Below, one piece after another: positions 11,301-21,005 of a stretch of DNA of 64,000 bases (position 1 is its first letter; each line of letters starts with the position of its first letter). This DNA comes from Xiphias gladius (lineage: Eukaryota > Chordata > Actinopteri > Istiophoriformes > Xiphiidae): assembly GCF_016859285.1 (NCBI RefSeq), contig NC_053417.1:19088706-19152705 (forward strand), read 5' to 3'. Below the pieces are notes generated by a model. It was not told where the DNA came from, did no database searches, and saw only the letters and a program-made list of their open reading frames with translations. The translations under genes and the position numbers were made by a program.

Positions 11301-12569
11301 CTGTGTGGTTGGTGTCAGTCCAGTGATCTTCACCCATTTTCGTTCTTGGACTGTAAGAGCTCGATGCCACCTCTGTCACACATCTTGCCCTGAAGCAAAC
11401 AGGGATTCACACTTCTTAGTAATATTGACGCCCAAGAAAATAAATGAATAAATTAAAAAATTAAAAAAAAAAAAAAAAAAATAGAAAATCCATTATTCAG
11501 CCACGTGTTAAACTACCATTATGTTTAGTTTGCATTATGAAGTAATACTCATAACCTTTTGACTTAAGGAATTATTAACTACTGAAAAGTAACTCACTTT
11601 ATAATACAATGATACTAGATAGAAGTATCTAGTTTACAGTCATTCTAGTAATATATCAATATCTGTGGTGTTGTGTAGCATGCAAAAAAATCAAGATGCT
11701 GATTCACATTACAGTTGACTAAGGCAAAGAGGCAGTATTCATATTTACAAGCACGAGAAAATTATGCACCTACATTTAGCCATAAAATTATGACGTGACT
11801 CCTGTGTTTGCACAATGAAACTCCTCCACTGCAATCTTTACATTTTCTAGCATATTATTGCCAAACTACAACTTTTGAAATGAGAATAGCTATAGTTTGA
11901 CAGAAACACGATCAAGTAACCCTTAATAAACAACTTTAAACATGATGATTCTTGCTAAAGCGCAATTTGGTGAAAGTTGTATTACTTGTAGGTGACAAGG
12001 GTGATCCCTTCTTGCTGAAGCCTCACACTGAAGGACATGTTTTTTTCCCATTCCAGAACAAAGGTTTAAATCTGACTATAACTGACTGCACTTCCAGAGA
12101 CAGTAACAGCATGCAGATTGTAAATCTGAATACTGCCTCCTTTGCTGGAAAAGATGGGCTTATTAACCATTGGCATTCACCTTGTTGCAACCGAATAGGG
12201 ATTGGATGTTCTAGGTTGAATCTCTTTTAGTCCTAAGGTGAACCACAGTACATCAGTATATGCGCAATAACTACCTTCCTTTTTTTCACAGTTCACAGTG
12301 GAATCAAAGATGAATTCATGGGAGTAGAGGTGAGATATCATTAGGGAAGTCTATAAAGAGAGATAGATGTGGATTTATTTATAATTCTGTATTGCGTTTT
12401 AAATACTCAATCACACCACACAACATTCAAGTAAACTTTGTCACAGTAGTAAATATAAAGGACTCAAGAGTAAATCAATACAGTGAAACAGGCCTCGTCT
12501 CTGTATTCCTGAACCCACCTTTCTGTATGGAGCCTCCAGCATGGCCTCAACATCAAAATCATCAGCCAT
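4455..12569 (-). CDS. rbm39: RNA-binding protein 39 (CAPER-alpha splicing factor), complete CDS in 14 exons
   Basis: Nuclear U2AF65-like splicing factor and transcription coactivator, 498 aa. Coding exons in transcript order: 12519-12569, 10827-10876, 10521-10712, 9241-9294, 8740-8857, 8496-8648, 7464-7601, 7303-7368, 7017-7221, 6154-6240, 5968-6064, 5294-5399, 4655-4733, 4455-4555. All junctions are GT-AG and every phase closes. Domains: N-terminal MADDFDVEAMLEAPYRK, RS-rich region about 34-115, RRM1 about 131-206 (VFCMQL), RRM2 about 227-300 (MRLYVGSL), C-terminal UHM about 380-490 with its RWF motif at 462-464. The protein is shorter than human (about 530 aa) because the segment after the RS region is reduced. 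The ATG exon starts at acceptor 12576, so the first exon is non-coding. The start is fixed by the family N-terminus. Confidence 0.95.
7464..7601 (-). CDS. rbm39: rbm39 exon encoding the start of RRM2, with the conserved DCAF15 degron helix
   Basis: 46 codons starting AEKNRAAAAANNLQKG and continuing with RRM2 RNP2 LYVGSL and the helix MLRGIFEPFGK. In human RBM39 this helix (M265, G268, E271, P272) is the surface contacted by aryl-sulfonamide-bound DCAF15. All four residues are identical here (M242, G245, E248, P249 in this protein). The sensitivity implication is inference. Confidence 0.92.
8080..8420. repeat. Probable short DNA-transposon repeat in an rbm39 intron
   Basis: Contains the string series AAAAGTTGCTAAATTCATTG, GCTAGGTGCTTTTGTG and AGTCAGTAAATCTCGTGACA, which resembles a dispersed teleost repeat I recognise. 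The right end has two CCAAT boxes and a CRE-like AACGTCAG, which could be coincidental. Low certainty. Confidence 0.35.
9664..10490. mobile_element. Non-autonomous Tc1/mariner-type element in an rbm39 intron
   Basis: Terminal inverted repeats: left about 9664-9694 (CACTTTATTACGCAA), right about 10459-10490 (GTACGTAATAAAGTGGCAC). The interior block at 9740-9960 (ATCAGCCACA.CATTAAAACC, GACCCATCGAGGCATGGACT) matches a very abundant fish element. The ends resemble those of the Tc1-like copy at 60949. No transposase survives. The right end stops about 30 nt from the preceding exon's splice donor, so the insertion was tolerated very close to a constitutive splice site. Confidence 0.7.
10521..10712 (-). 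CDS. rbm39: rbm39 exon encoding most of the RS domain
   Basis: 192-nt exon encoding arginine-serine dipeptides (RSRSKSRSPGSRKRK and RSRSRERKRSRSRERHRS). RS domains mediate speckle localisation and splicing-factor contacts. The donor is taken as GTATGT (intron at 10520 downward). This is the only nearby donor that both matches consensus and keeps frame with the next exon, giving RRSPV-RKRSKSRSPF. A GTACAG at the GRY codons is a weaker in-frame alternative that would drop about 9 residues. The end of a DNA transposon lies only about 30 nt into the following intron. Confidence 0.9.
11071..11110. repeat. Palindromic T-run/A-run (about 18 T, C, 20 A)
   Basis: A homopolymer T tract is followed directly by an A tract of similar length in an rbm39 intron, forming a near-perfect inverted repeat that can extrude a cruciform or fold in RNA. 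Length is likely polymorphic and prone to assembly error. Confidence 0.8.
11334..11389 (-). other. rbm39: Candidate rbm39 poison exon between the ATG exon and the next coding exon
   Basis: Read on the minus strand, a TTGCTTCAG acceptor is followed by 56 nt and a GTGAAG donor. The sequence is exon-like and less AT-rich than the surrounding intron, and this character continues to about 11160. Fifty-six nt is not a multiple of three, so inclusion after the MADDF exon shifts the frame (starting GKMCDRGGIELLQSKNENG) and should end translation early. Human RBM39 is known to control its own level through a poison exon (2b) at this same place. Identification here is by position and splice signals only. 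Confidence 0.55.
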
Positions 12570-12576
12570 GATGATC
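12519..12576 (-). CDS. rbm39: rbm39 start-codon exon
   Basis: 58-nt exon: seven untranslated nucleotides, ATG at 12567-12569, then 17 codons ending APYRK before a GTGGGT donor. The acceptor is TTTTTCACAG. Matches the extreme N-terminus of vertebrate RBM39 (MADD..EAMLEAPY.K). It is annotated separately because the very short exon decides the start. Confidence 0.93.
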
Positions 12577-12689
12577 CTGTGAAAAATAAGCAACAATGAC
12601 TAACTTTATCCACAAAAGAAACTCTACTATTGTGAGTAATCATGTTACTGCAGCTAACCGGATAATGAATTTTAATGAAGTTGGTCACA

Positions 12690-12998
12690 AGTTTTCTTCC
12701 CTCGACAGAAAGATAATTGGCAACTATTTTGATAATCAATTAGTTTTTTAAGTCATTAAATAAAAATGTCAAACATTCCCCAGTTCCAACTTATTTGTGT
12801 AGAGGTGCTGATTTACATAGTCTTATGCGAAAGTAAATTATGTGATAGCAGTCTTATGACACTAACCTCACTAAAAGGGAAACTCTTTTGGACATTTTTC
12901 ACTTTTTTCTAGCATTTTTGAGACAAAATGATTAAGCAATTGAATGTGTAAATAAATCGGCAGATCGATCAATAATGGAAATAATCATTATTTGCAGC
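12690..12998 (-). repeat. Dispersed inverted-terminal-repeat element, family R4 (reverse copy)
   Basis: Ends with ATTATTTGCAGCCCT and contains GATAATCAATTAG and ATCGGCAGATCGATCA, the reverse complement of a common fish element that starts AGGGCTGCAACTAACGATTA. It forms a head-to-head pair with the copy at 13286. It lies in the intron between the non-coding and ATG exons of rbm39. Confidence 0.6.
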
Positions 12999-13285
12999 CC
13001 TACTTACCATACAGATACCACACTGATACTTCCCCTCTGACTTGGATCTTTGTTGTGCAATTACACACAAGTAAACGTATGAGAAGACTAGCTAAGGATT
13101 TACACAGCCAAACCATCAGGATTCTCCAATAGAAATTTACATTTGTTTAACATCTTTCACTTAACTTGATAAATAAAAACAGATTTTTTGTTTGCATTGC
13201 AAGTCAGAACTTATCTATAGCTGAAAACAATGACTGTTTGGATACATTAGGAGTCTGTAGAACCAGGGAATTAAATCTAGATTAG

Positions 13286-13592
13286 AGTTGCAACTAATGA
13301 TTATTTTCATCATTGATTAATCTGCAGATTACTTTCTTGATTAATCATTATTTTATATTATTTCAGAAAAATATCCATACCAGTTTGTCAAAGTTCGATT
13401 TGACCACTTCAGATGTTGTATTTTGCCCAACCAACAGTAAAACCCTAAAATATTCAATTTTCTATGATCTAAAACAGAAAAGCAGGAAATCTGCATACTT
13501 GACACTAAAACCTATAAATGTTTAGTATTTTATCTTGAAAAAAGCCTTTAATTATTAATCGTTCATTATAATTGATTATTTTTCAGTTTTCA
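13286..13592 (+). repeat. Dispersed inverted-terminal-repeat element, family R4 (forward copy)
   Basis: Begins AGAGTTGCAACTAATGATTA and continues with GATTAATCTGCAGATTA. The right part returns to TTAATCGTTCATTATAATTG-type sequence. Same family as 12690-12998 but in the opposite orientation. No coding sequence. Confidence 0.6.
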
Positions 13593-14049
13593 AATCTAGA
13601 CTAACATTACGTGAAAATAAATTACATGCCAAAGATAAACATGTGCTTCAGATAGTTTCTTAACTTCCTTCAGTATTCCCTTAATATCACCAATTCAAGC
13701 TAGTATGCGTGAAATTTAGATGGAAATTATTTGACTAATATACCGACCTTAAAATCAGTTTCAACAGAGTTCAAAGACCAACATGTGTTTAATGTTAAGA
13801 GGTATCATAAAGAATAAACATGCGTTGCACTCAACACGAAGCTAAATGCTAACTAGCCACATCCGTCGTTTCAACGTTAGCTTATTTCAATGACCCTTAT
13901 TATTTATTTACCGCCACGTTCGACTCGATTGATAATATAGATATCAATAAGCATTACACTGATTCAGCAAGAATATACTAATCATTACTCCAAAATGTTC
14001 ACATAAAACAAATAATGTTTACTTTGGAAAAACAGGCGCTAAGTTATCT

Positions 14050-14300
14050 GTGAAGTGTCAACATGGCCGCAGCGAGCTAGCTGCATTAGCAAACATCGAC
14101 GTTACCGTGAAGAAACGACGAAATGTCGTGCCAAAGTCAAAATATCGCGGAAAATGTGCTGCTGAAGACACTCGTCTCGACGTCTCCGTCTCGGTAGGTC
14201 ACACAACGCTAAGATGAAATTTTCGAAATTATGTAACCTTTTTTTAGGTAGCAGGTCGCGGCCTGGTATCGAAACGCTCTCCTTCCTTTTTCTTCTTCGT
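14050..14300 (-). promoter_or_regulatory. rbm39: rbm39 promoter and inferred non-coding first exon
   Basis: Local cluster of CpGs in an otherwise CpG-poor region. On the minus strand a donor-like CACG/GTAACG at 14105-14104 could end a first exon of about 95 nt starting near 14200. Just downstream (14060-14071 on the plus strand) lies AACATGGCCGC, which fits the YY1 consensus AANATGGCSGC typically found shortly after the start site of CpG promoters. No TATA box was seen. The exact start site is unknown. Confidence 0.5.
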
Positions 14301-14414
14301 CGTCTTCTTCTTCTGTGTGGTCTTCAACAACAGCTGGAGTATTCGGTGTTGCAATTACTGCCCCCTACTGGAGCTAAGAAGCACTTGACCCACTCCATCC
14401 CCCACAGGCAAACG

Positions 14415-14580
14415 AAGTAACTAAGTACATTAACTCAAGTATTCTACTTAAGTACAAGTTTTTCCATTTTTTTTTTTGCTTCGTCATACTTTTACTCCAC
14501 CACACTGCACGGGGAAATATTGTACTTCATACTAAAATCTACTGTTTATGTGACAGCTTTAATTACTAGTTACTTATCAG
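14415..14580 (+). repeat. Dispersed repeat family R3 (AAGTACATT.ACTCAAGTA type)
   Basis: AAGTACATTAACTCAAGTAT followed by TACTTAAGTACAAGTT and a TTTTACTCCACCACA block is a common fish repeat. Further copies or fragments lie near 24670-24760, 33990-34100 (reverse), 37450-37610 and 62130-62180. Confidence 0.5.
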
Positions 14581-14609
14581 AGTGATTTCACTTTGCATTA
14601 TTAAAAATT

Positions 14610-14942
14610 AACACAGTGTTTCTAAACCTTTTTGGCTTGTGGCCCATTACAAAAGAAGAAGCGTCTCCTTTGAGCTCCTTGTCATGTTTCAGATGTCCAT
14701 GAGTCGTTAGCAGTTCCCGATTTTCCCTCTAAACCTTTCATTTAAATATTTGTTTGAGGCACAAAGAGATAAAATTATCCAATTTTCACAAAAAGGTAAG
14801 ACAGGAAGTCAATGACATTAATACTTTGTGTAGGATAACTTTGTTTTTTCCTCTTTCCTACTCAATTAAATATTTCACAGCCCTTCAGATTTATCTTTTC
14901 GAGGGGCCTGACCTCTATGACCTCTAGGTTCAGAACCACTGG
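14610..14942. mobile_element. hAT-type non-autonomous element
   Basis: The left end ACAGTGTTTCTAAACCTTTT and the right end CTAGGTTCAGAACCACTGG are imperfect inverted repeats with CAGTG termini characteristic of hAT elements. The interior has no transposase reading frame. Confidence 0.55.
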
Positions 14943-14974
14943 ACTAAACCAACTGCATATTAAGTACTTAATAA

Positions 14975-15064
14975 TTCCACCCCAACTGGGGTCAGGGGGC
15001 CAAATATTTTTGTTGGAGGGCCGGATTTGGCCCACGGGCTGCTATTTACCTACCACTGACCTAC
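14975..15064. repeat. hAT-derived repeat fragment
   Basis: GGGCCGGATTTGGCCCACGG followed by GCTGCTATTTACCTACCA is the recognisable terminal region of a widespread vertebrate hAT family. The remainder of 15065-15950 is AT-rich with nothing identified. Confidence 0.5.
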
Positions 15065-15944
15065 AGTACGTGATTTTAGGTCCTAAGCCTTTTGTACAAA
15101 GCGTCTTATCGAAGAAAAACCAATGATGAAAAACACATAAAAGCAACACCATGGCTGTATTTTAAGGAAGGCAACTTCCCTCGGTTTGCCTTTGAGCAGT
15201 ACCCGTGGCACAAATACACCGAGGTTGTTTCACAGCTATGTGTCGCCATCTAGTGACTCTTAAAGCAAAATGTCAACTTCTCCACAGCACATTGATATCC
15301 AAGTGATAACAGGGTTTGTGTCCCTGCTTCTATTTCCCGTTACACATTAATGTTATGTTATGCTAATATTTTATCTACGTTAAAGATAATATTTGTTAAT
15401 TTGTTTTGAGGTGTCCTTATCGCATTGCTCCACTCTTTCATGTATGATACAGTTAACTGGTTACCAATCAACTCTGGGACAATTAGTCATTAGTTGCTTC
15501 CTTTTTTAAATTCATTTATTTTAACTATTTCAAATCTCAAAACAGCCTTAAGTTTAATTCAGTTCCCAACATAGACATCAGCAGCACACTTCCTTTTTTC
15601 TGTGCCCTTCATTTCTAAACAACTTGGCAGACAAGCTTTTAACTTATAATTTATACAATTCAAAAGTACTTCATATCAACCTTCACGACTTCAACACAAC
15701 TTGGCTTCCTTGCCCCAAATGTTCTTGTTCTTGACTGTATTTACCTTCATCTTTCATCAGTATTTTGCTGTTGACTGTATTTCTTTTTTCTTTACCTTAT
15801 CTATGAGTTTAATTTCTCTGTACAAATATGACAAGTTTATTTGGTCTGGCAGTTGTTAATACATACTGATACTACTTGTAATAGAAATTTGAGTCCTGTT
15901 TGTGTCTTTTTATGTTATTGCACTGATGCAATAACATCATTTAT

Positions 15945-16417
15945 TTCATTTTATTTTTCAAGGTCCTTTATAGAGATGGTGCATCTCAAGGGGCTTATTC
16001 TCAAATTTAAATGTTGAATTCTCTGCTGCAGTTCACTGTTCTCCTTCTGCACAGCTTGAAATATAGACATAATAACTAGAAAAAAACTGCACACAGTTTA
16101 AAAAAACGTTTTTTCACATCACCAACTTGTGACTTCTTGGCCAAGAGAGCTATAACACTCAATTTCCTTTAATGTTCACATGTAGGACAATAAATAGCAA
16201 CATTACTGGTTGTATTAGACAGCGTTGGACAGTCCGAGAAGGGTTGAATTGAGGTGCAAATATTGCAACTTATTTACAACATAAGGGATGTAAACATTTA
16301 ATTAATAGTCACTATAATGCACTGTTGGGTAATAGTAATTTACATTACTTATAAAGACAAATACCGATACATTTTCTTCTACAGTCAGATTCAATGACAA
16401 CACTTGGCAGTTGCATG
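15945..16417 (-). other. Likely 3' UTR of the Rh-family gene
   Basis: Downstream of the stop, a minus-strand AATAAA (TTTATT on the plus strand) occurs twice near 15936-15956, about 470 nt after the stop. There is no sign of an A tract at the 3' end, so any retroposition is old enough for that hallmark to have decayed. Confidence 0.4.
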
Positions 16418-17845
16418 TCAGGCAGCAGAATCCTCAGTTGTAGTTGTGTCACTGAGTTTAAGTGGTGCATCATAGTCTGGAGGAACATCAAAAAACGGCT
16501 CATCGTCAAAACAGAAATCGTCAGATGGTGGTGAGAGGTACGGCACTTTTAAGACGAAGCCTGTGAAGATGCCTCCCAGCGCTGACACTCCTATGGTGCA
16601 GAACACAGCTGCGACCTGGAAGAGAGCCTGTTCCCGGGCAGTCCTCCCCAGACCTGGCTGTAAACCGGGGATCAACCTCTGCAGCTCTTGCAGTTTAGGG
16701 TCTCCTTCCACTGGTGCTCTGTGTGTAAAGATTTCATACAAACTGGGGCCATAAACCTCCTCATTAGCCATCAGTATAGCACATATCCCTGCGGCACAGG
16801 ATATAAGTCCCGTTAGACCGTGCAAGTTATGTATTCCACATTGATCCTGGATCCTGAAGCGCCGCGCCAAGAAGGGGCTCAAGTACTTGTATCCCAGCAT
16901 ACATGCAGTGCAGCCCATCATCCCCAGAGCGTATGCAGCCGCAGGCGATATCATCATATCCACAGATGCCCCGACTGTCACACCCCCTGCCAAGGTGACG
17001 TTCTGAACATCAGCCATGGTCAGCTTACCGTTTTTGTTCAGCATCGCAGAGAGAGCAAAGGCTGTGAGCGTGGAGGCACTGAGGCCGATGAAAGTGTGGA
17101 GGATGGCTCTGTGCTGGTCGTCTCCTTTCAGGGTCAATGCTGAGTTGAAGGAGGGCCAGAACACCCAGAGGAACAAGGTTCCCATCACAGACAGAATGTC
17201 AGAGTGGTAGCTGGTGTTCTCCTTTGCATGGCCTTCATTTAGGCGAGGCCTGTAAAGCACAAATGTGACACCCAAGCCAAAATAACAGGCAAAGAGGTGA
17301 ATGAGAATAGATCCTCCTGCATCGTTGATCTTCAGATACTTCAGCACGGCCCATTCTGTGACTGCAAACACTGGCACTTCCAACAGAGCCATGACCAGCA
17401 GCTGCAGCGGGCTTGTCTTCCCCAGCACTGCCCCGAAGGATATCAGCACCACAGCACAGGCAAACTCTGCATTTATGAGGTTGAACACTCCAAGGTGTAT
17501 CTTACCATCATGGCTGAACTGGAAGTACCCCTGCACCAGAATTGCCCACTGGATGGCAAAAGTAGCCGTGAGGAAGTTAAAAACCATCCCCCCAAAGCCA
17601 TACAGTCGGAAAAATGCCAGCAGGCATCCAAAGCCGAGGAATATCATGACCTGTATGTCTGTAAAAAACGCGTAGTCCTTGTACACTGCATTGTCCATGG
17701 GGTTAGTGTGGTTGGTCTGAAACCTGGCATCAGTGTGCTCATCGTAGGTGACAAAGGCAGCATACAGGGCAACAATAATCACCTCTATGACAAACACAAA
17801 CACGGGTAGCCTAACGCGAAGGCTGATCAACTCTGTCTTCATCAT
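16418..17845 (-). CDS. Rh-family ammonium/CO2 channel, intact single-exon gene
   Basis: 475-aa membrane channel of the Rh glycoprotein family (NH3/NH4+ transport). Conserved residues of human RhCG are all present, each two positions lower: gate Phe128 and Phe233, pore Asp175 (NDAGGS), twin His183 and His342 (NNLHG-type HNLHG). An N-glycosylation site NHT at 45 matches the RhCG N48 region. Family motifs GAVLGKTSP and FWPSFNSA are intact. About a dozen hydrophobic segments are expected. The start is the first Met of MMKTELISLRVRLP because it aligns with family N-termini and has a perfect Kozak context (GCCGCCATG). The in-frame upstream extension to 17932 is not believed. Vertebrate RHAG/RHBG/RHCG genes have about ten introns; this has none, suggesting a retrogene. 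Sequence mixes RhAG-, RhBG- and RhCG-like traits, so the subfamily is open (possibly an rhcgl1/Rhp2-type lineage). Confidence 0.95.
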   Translation of the reverse strand: MMKTELISLRVRLPVFVFVIEVIIVALYAAFVTYDEHTDARFQTNHTNPMDNAVYKDYAFFTDIQVMIFLGFGCLLAFFRLYGFGGMVFNFLTATFAIQWAILVQGYFQFSHDGKIHLGVFNLINAEFACAVVLISFGAVLGKTSPLQLLVMALLEVPVFAVTEWAVLKYLKINDAGGSILIHLFACYFGLGVTFVLYRPRLNEGHAKENTSYHSDILSVMGTLFLWVFWPSFNSALTLKGDDQHRAILHTFIGLSASTLTAFALSAMLNKNGKLTMADVQNVTLAGGVTVGASVDMMISPAAAYALGMMGCTACMLGYKYLSPFLARRFRIQDQCGIHNLHGLTGLISCAAGICAILMANEEVYGPSLYEIFTHRAPVEGDPKLQELQRLIPGLQPGLGRTAREQALFQVAAVFCTIGVSALGGIFTGFVLKVPYLSPPSDDFCFDDEPFFDVPPDYDAPLKLSDTTTTEDSAA

Positions 17846-18100
17846 GGCGGCTCTTAGGAGCAAATGACATTCATTTCTTTTGCAGCCGGGATTATCTCTG
17901 TGGAGATAAGACAGGTCATAGGCATTGGTCAAGCCTGCTCGCTCTCAAACAAACGAGCAACCAGCAATTTTCGCCACAGAGAGAAATACTGCTGCATGGA
18001 CTTTGACCACTGCAATAAGACATGCAACCGTTCTGATACATCAGCGTTTTTGTGAGTATTTAACATGTACATGTTTCATAAAATATACTCTATATGGACC
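17846..18100 (-). promoter_or_regulatory. Rh-gene 5' region with paired GATA motifs or a 5' UTR splice acceptor
   Basis: On the minus strand CTTATCTCCACAGAGATAAT (17891-17910) holds two inverted GATA sites (TTATCT and AGATAA) 47-64 bp before the ATG. The same string also reads as a plausible splice acceptor (TTATCTCCACAG) that would place a 5' UTR exon start at 17897. A weak TATA-like GTATATTTTA lies near 18085. Which reading applies cannot be decided from sequence. Confidence 0.35.
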
Positions 18101-18909
18101 TGACACCAGAGTCAATTATTAAGGGAGAGCGTGATGCCAATATTAATGCAATTACCACAAAACAGGTGTCCTCCAAAAAGAGGCATTATAAGGGTTTATA
18201 CATGCAGTAACATGATTTGTGTTGCCATGTCAATTTCTGTGCTCTTTTTAAAGCAGATGTCATACTGTGATTCTGGGTGGCTGATTTCCATTAGGAAAGA
18301 ATGTTGTTGAAAGTTGTTTGATTTACAAACAGACCTCTGAGTTAATCAGTCCAGTCATACTATCTCTTAAGCAGTGGAGTCATTGATATATGCTTCAACT
18401 GGCATTTCACTATCAGGCAGTACGGCATGTTTTTTCCAGATCAATCACTTTGACTGAAACTGTTTTCAGGAGGTAGGTTAAAATTGAAAGGTTGGTCTGG
18501 TCTTGTTAAACCAGTTTTATTTGGAAAGAGCTTTAAGTTTTCTCTCTCAGTGGTGCAGGTCAGGATTTGACATGATCTCTAGTGACTGCACATCAGAGCA
18601 AAGGGAGAGATAGAGAAACAGTGACAGTAACTATTGAGCAAATGATTTTGTTTTGTGAACACTTTTTATGTGTCTTCTTTAAAATGGTAGCAGATGTAAC
18701 TGGTCATCTACCCTCAACTCTGAAACTGATCTTATCTGGTGAAAAAGTCGTCGTATCCAAGGTGCAGTGGAAAAGTCATCAGCATAAGCTTTATGCTGAA
18801 TTCAACTATTGGGTGGATTGTGATGACATTTTGCACAGATATTGATGTTACCCAGTGGATAAATCCCACTGACTCTGGTGATCCCCAAACTTTTCCGCTA
18901 GAACAACAT

Positions 18910-19260
18910 TGGTGGTTTTGAGTGAAATGTCCTTGTAACTATCGGCCATTTGGTACACACATTCCTGTCCCCTCACAATTAACTTTAATAACTTTGGTGA
19001 TCCTGACTTTTGATTTACACCATCATCAGGTCAAAATGGCAATTTTTCTAGTTCTTTGGTCTATAACTAAAGACTCAAAAAACTAATAAAATTTCCATAA
19101 GCCCCAGTTGTACTTTGTGCTTAGTGCTAATTAGGAAATGTTAGCATGCTAACATGCTAAACAAAGAAGATGAACATGGTAAACATTACACCTGCTACAC
19201 ATCAGCCTGTTAACATTGTCATGTACATCTACACAAAGCCGCTAGCCTAGTTTTAACTTT
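18910..19260 (+). repeat. Dispersed teleost repeat family R1
   Basis: Landmarks AGTGAAATGTC, CACCATCATCAGGTCAAAAT, GTGCTAATTAGGAAATGTTA and AGCATGCTAACATGCTAAAC. Other copies or fragments in the window: 37610-37850, 40430-40600, 48440-48720, 49395-49520 (reverse), 50325-50790 and weakly 59320-59480. Non-coding, percomorph-abundant. The stretch 18100-18900 shows nothing recognisable. Confidence 0.6.
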
Positions 19261-19439
19261 TAGTCATTTCCCCTCACTTCAGAACAATATTAATACTCTT
19301 AAATACAAGTGGATGTATGTGAAAGTTTTATAGTCTTATCCCCAATAGAACACTGTAGCACACTGGACTGCTTGATTCCTGGTAAACCTCATTCCTGATA
19401 ACTGTCAAAAAAATCTTTCTTTTATCAGAGGCTTTAAGC

Positions 19440-20330
19440 CCCTCTATCCAACAATCATCTTTTTAAACCTTTTCAGTCTGCTTTCAGAGCCTGTCATTAT
19501 ACCTCTGTGCTTCTTTTACTGGATTTCAGTGCAGATTTTGGCACTATAGATAGCAGTATACTCTGAGACTGAGTGGAAAATAACTTCTCTGGCCTCGGTC
19601 TTGTGTGCTTAAAGTCTTACTTATCTGAAAGAACAAAGTGTGTTTCCTGTATTGATACAACATCAATATTTTCTGTTGTGAAATATGGAGTACTCCTTTT
19701 CTCTCTTCATATTTCCCCTCTTGGCAAAATTATACGCAGTCATTGAATTAATTTCCACTGCTACGTGGATGATGCTCAACTGTATGTGTCTGTGAAGGCA
19801 GATGATCTTTCTCAAATTATTAAACTAGAGGCCTGCTTGTCTGCTGTGAAAAGCTGGTTGTCACATATTTCCTGCTCCTAAAGTCTGATAAAATTGAGAT
19901 GCTGGTCATTGGCCTGGCTCAACATAGACACCACTGTGATGAAGTAATAAACCGCCTTTTTTCACCTACTTAACAATTTACTCTTTTCTGTCCATGGTAG
20001 ATGCAGAGACCCTAATTCACGCAGTTTGTCATCCAGACTGGATGACTGTTTTCATTTCTGGCCTGCCACATGCTACATATTATAAATCTTCAAATGGCTC
20101 AATGCTACAGCTACAATTCTAATAAAAATATAACATTTGACTGCATTACACCGATCTTGCTTCTCTTCATGGCACTCTATCTATGTCAGATCAGACTTTG
20201 AGGTGCTTTTGATGATTTAGAAAATCCTAAATAGGCATGCCCCTTCATCCCTGTCTAATCTTCTTAAACCTTATATTCCATCCAATGCTCTCTGCTCTCA
20301 GAATACAATACTACTACATAATTTCCTAGT
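19440..20330 (+). pseudogene. Degenerate LINE (L2/Jockey-type) reverse transcriptase fragment
   Basis: Frame-interrupted translation matches the RT domain in order: FQSAFRACHYT (19470s), DFSADFGTIDSSIL (19520s; intact copies have LSAAFDTIDH), a SYLSERTKCVS-like block (19610s), the catalytic YVDD at 19762-19773 (usually YADD) within HCYVDDAQLYVSVKADDL, and downstream KAMP/region text. Stops and small gaps throughout show it is dead. Non-LTR retrotransposon remnant between the Rh gene and slc12a5. Confidence 0.8.
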
Positions 20331-20892
20331 TTCTTCTTAAAAAGAATCATAAAACGAGTGCTTATTTAATAACTGTAGCAACTAACACTTTCTCCATGTA
20401 TGCTTATAATTAGGACCAAATTGCACTACATAATTTTTAGAAAAAATACCAGTTTATCTTTAGGGAAATTATGATGAAAGTTTCCAGGAAATTAGCTGGA
20501 AACTATTGGACTTGTAAAATAAAGTGTTATCAATTAACCTATAAGCAAATACTGTAAGCAAAGATGACACAGATACTTGAACTGTCATTGTTGTATTAAA
20601 ATGATTTTAATTTATTGCATTTTGTGCCAACATATAAAATGGTTTCTTTAAACCATTACTTGTACATAATTGCATAAGACTTGGTGGAACATAAAACAAA
20701 GTTTGTTTACAATTTAAAAGACAATACAAACTGCCTATTTTATATCTATAAAAGCTGTATTGACACACGTTACACGTATTATCTCTAAGCCTAAAACCAC
20801 AGATCTATTTACAAAATGTCCCATCTACACTTGATATTCATATTCAACTACAAACAGTGTCCTCACTTAACAAGTGTGCCCATAATGTCAGG

Positions 20893-21005
<113 letters not shown>

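Noticed and set aside
17297..17809. 170-codon plus-strand frame opposite the Rh gene
   Set aside because: Antisense shadow of a long conserved coding exon; no family resemblance.
17846..17932. In-frame 29-codon N-terminal extension of the Rh gene
   Set aside because: No Rh family member has it; the internal ATG at 17845 has a perfect Kozak context and aligns with family starts. The upstream part contains a possible splice acceptor.
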